A stretch of 64,000 bases of DNA from Eutreptiella sp. 'Long Island Sound 2002' (taxonomy: Eukaryota; Euglenozoa; Euglenophyceae; Eutreptiales; Eutreptiaceae). The translations under genes and the position numbers were made by a program. Where the stretch lies: positions 107,902,578-107,966,577 of the forward strand of contig OZ038382.1 of assembly GCA_964036045.1 (NCBI GenBank), given 5' to 3'. Numbering within the stretch: the first letter of the stretch is position 1; every line of letters starts with the position of its first letter. Below are positions 61,950 to 64,000 of this stretch, piece by piece. Under the pieces are notes generated by a model, which did not search any database, was not told the origin of the DNA, and saw only the letters and a list, made by a program, of their open reading frames with translations.

Positions 61950-63180
61950 CCGCAGCTTAGTGGATGCCCATGGCGATGCGCATCCTTTGGACACGCAGGG
62001 CGCCTCCAGGAGCCATCCCCCACCCCCGCACGGACTTCGCCCAGAGATGTAGACCACATGGACCTCGATCCGGAATATCCCGAAGTGGGTTTCAACCCAG
62101 GGCACTCACCTTGGGGGATTCCTCGGCCTCCCCTTCCTCCCCGGGAGACCATGCACTCCCCATGCGAACTGTATGACAAGATGTGGTGAATTCAGAGTGG
62201 GAGCATCACAATTTCCATTTCGTGGTGCAGTTCCCCGTAGTGCGCAAGTCCCATTTGCATTCCTATGCTGATCTCCATGTGCGCGATTGTACACATCACC
62301 TACAACAGTCCTTGATGTTGGCAAACGGCGTCTTCCAAGAAAGCACACACGCGGTCTTGAGCTATGCGCCCGACTCGGGGACATCATCCCCCGCACCTCC
62401 GCCACCACCACCGCCACCTCCTGGACTCCCTACATAAGTTCATCGCCGCAACCCCCATATCCCTGTGGTACAATGTCGACGTGGTGCGCAAACCGGGCCC
62501 CACATTCCCTGCGCCACCACAGTCCTTTGGACATCCGGGTCTTGAGTCCATGGAGTTGGATCCCATGCAACTCCAGTTTACGCCGACACGAGATATCCTT
62601 GGAGGTACCGAGGGCGCAGGGCCAACGGAGCCGTATCCTCCAGAGGTGGGTGCAGCCTTGGACGACTGTCCGTCACTTCGGTTAGACCCCTACCGGCTCG
62701 ACGGCCCGTGTAGTGCATTGTATAATGTGGCATTTAAGGAAGCCATGGGCGACATCCGCCAATACCGCTTCCCCAATGAGGTGTTGTGGGTCGTGGCGCA
62801 GGTCACCGCCCACGTCGACGAGTGTGTGTACCTTCGAGTCCCGTCCAACATAACACTCCCCAAATTCACTGAGCCCTGTTGGCTAGGGCTCATATTCCAA
62901 GGACACGTTAAGCTCAATGCGGAGCGATGGGACCACCGCATTTTCGGGGTGGAGTCCTTACATCCGGAGTTCCAAGAGCAATCATGGGTGGTGCACACCG
63001 AGGTCGCCTTCGTGGCAATACCCTTGCCGGTTGCATAGCGCATCACCAAAGAATTGGCTACATACGCCCCCGTCACGTTTGGCATGCTGCATACCATGGT
63101 TCCTGGCCAGCTAGATTCCATCATCCAAGTGCAAGCACACAACTGGATGACGGAGCGTCTCAACCCCCCATGTATGTGAC
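61950..63180 (+). pseudogene. Coding region of an unknown large protein, 5' part
   Basis: Three frames follow each other: TSPRDVDHMDLDPEYPEVGF (to 62189, TGA); EWEHHNFHFVVQFPVVRKSH and NGVFQESTHAVLSYAPDSG with a Pro run (62183-62437, TAA); and a 200-codon frame from about 62430 with FIAATPISLWYNVDVVRKPG, VLWVVAQVTAHVDECVYLRV, ITLPKFTEPCWLGLIFQGHV, SWVVHTEVAFVAIPLPVA, TAG (63036), RITKELATYAPVTFGMLHTM, QVQAHNWMTERLNPP. The third part has the alternating pattern of a beta-rich domain. The next frame change is at a C6 run near 63168. Sequencing error in homopolymers, introns or decay could each explain the shifts. Family not recognised. Confidence 0.5.
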
Positions 63181-64000
63181 CTGCCATGCTTTAGTGGGGA
63201 TGGAGGACTATGAGCTGAGACAGACGGAACCAGCAATGGGGAGTTACCTCCTCCAACTTAAACGCCTCCAGAGATGCGAGCGGTCATACATGACCTCCAC
63301 GCCGGAGCGCAAAGTCTCGAAGTGTCGCCACCGCATCCTGAACTCCACGGGTGATATATTCTTTGACACGCGGCGCATGCATTTGGACCAGAGAGTCGCG
63401 GAGGACATCCTTGCCCATTATGACGTCAGAGTGTATGGCCATCGCTGCCAATTGCAACGACGGCATCCACACCCTATTCCACAATGCCACACCAATGCAT
63501 GCACAAAAGTGCATCCTACACACCGAAGACACCCGAAATCTAGATCCTCACTACGGGACCTCACCAATCGGATTCGGTCCTCGTCCTTCCGGACGACCGA
63601 GGGACAAAAAAGGGATTCATGGAGGCACAAAAACGCGACACCTACGGTGTGGGGCGGCACGGAAGATGACACAATTCGAGAAGTGGTAGATGTGCTCGCC
63701 CAAGGGCAGAAAGCGCATGCGCGTAAGCGCCTCCTCATGGTGTATGTGGCCAACAAAAACCGGGACTGGGCTATTGCCACACTGCGTGTAGAGCACGTCG
63801 AAAGACCCTCACTACGTGCAGCCAATAGATATCAGCCCGAGGTCACAAAGTGGACGGGCACAGCGAACGCAAAGTAGGATGGGTGGACAGGAGACAAAAC
63901 TTTTGCCCCGAGATTAGCCAAACCGCTTCTCCTCATGGGCCTCCCGTTGGATAACGTGGCCGAGTGGCGACCCGTGGAGGCCACTGAGAGTCGCGAGGTA
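63172..64000 (+). CDS. Coding region of the unknown large protein, 3' part, open to window end
   Basis: After the C6 run the frame reads MYVTCHALVGMEDYELRQTE, SYLLQLKRLQRCERSYMTST, HRILNSTGDIFFDTRRMHLD, AEDILAHYDVRVYGHR, a basic His/Arg/Ser-rich part, TIREVVDVLAQGQKAHARKR, LLMVYVANKNRDWAIATLRV, then TAG (63875) and DGWTGDKTFAPRLAKPLLLM, LDNVAEWRPVEATESREV to the end of the window. There is no TAA or TGA in about 275 codons. The middle (63420-63560) is also open in another frame, so that part is uncertain. No family recognised. Confidence 0.5.

Overview
This is eukaryotic nuclear DNA from a repeat-rich, gene-poor genome, most likely a protist or alga. The sequence shows GT-AG introns down to 41 nt with C-rich bodies, a degenerate CCCTAA (TTAGGG-type) tract, satellite and minisatellite arrays, foldback and terminal-inverted-repeat elements, tRNA-derived repeats and decayed transposon genes. 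There are no prokaryotic operons, rRNAs or CRISPR arrays. I cannot name the species.

Layout. 0-2.4 kb: satellite of about 86-bp units with higher-order structure. 2.7-10 kb: three diverged copies of a long repeat, one interrupted by a GC-rich insert. 11.5-18.4 kb: decayed protein-coding sequence on both strands between C-rich repeats. 18.4-25 kb: repeats and a decayed minus-strand coding stretch. 25.1-34 kb: the best host gene, a multi-exon glycoprotein with several membrane segments; its 6.5-kb second intron carries an inverted-repeat element, tRNA-like repeats, a transposase-like ORF and a Gln-rich coding segment. 34-42 kb: AT-rich and hairpin tandem repeats and a dispersed ~1-kb repeat (family A). 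42.2-43 kb: reverse transcriptase remnant. 43.7-58.7 kb: two copies of a repeat that encodes a Cys/His-rich protein, more family A copies, a 1.1-kb foldback element, exon-like segments of a second membrane protein, inverted outlying satellite copies, a Ulp1-type protease remnant and a 32-bp minisatellite. 59-64 kb: further coding remnants, the last open to the window edge.

The main observation is that TAG interrupts otherwise open coding sequence again and again, at sites where glutamine fits: the invariant Gln of the reverse transcriptase GxxQGDP box, both sides of the protease catalytic Cys, exon 3 of the spliced membrane-protein gene, and seven times inside one CAG/CAA tract. TAA and TGA interrupt less often and end the best-supported frames. 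This suggests either UAG read as Gln in this nucleus or decay biased to CAG-to-TAG change. The window alone cannot decide between them.
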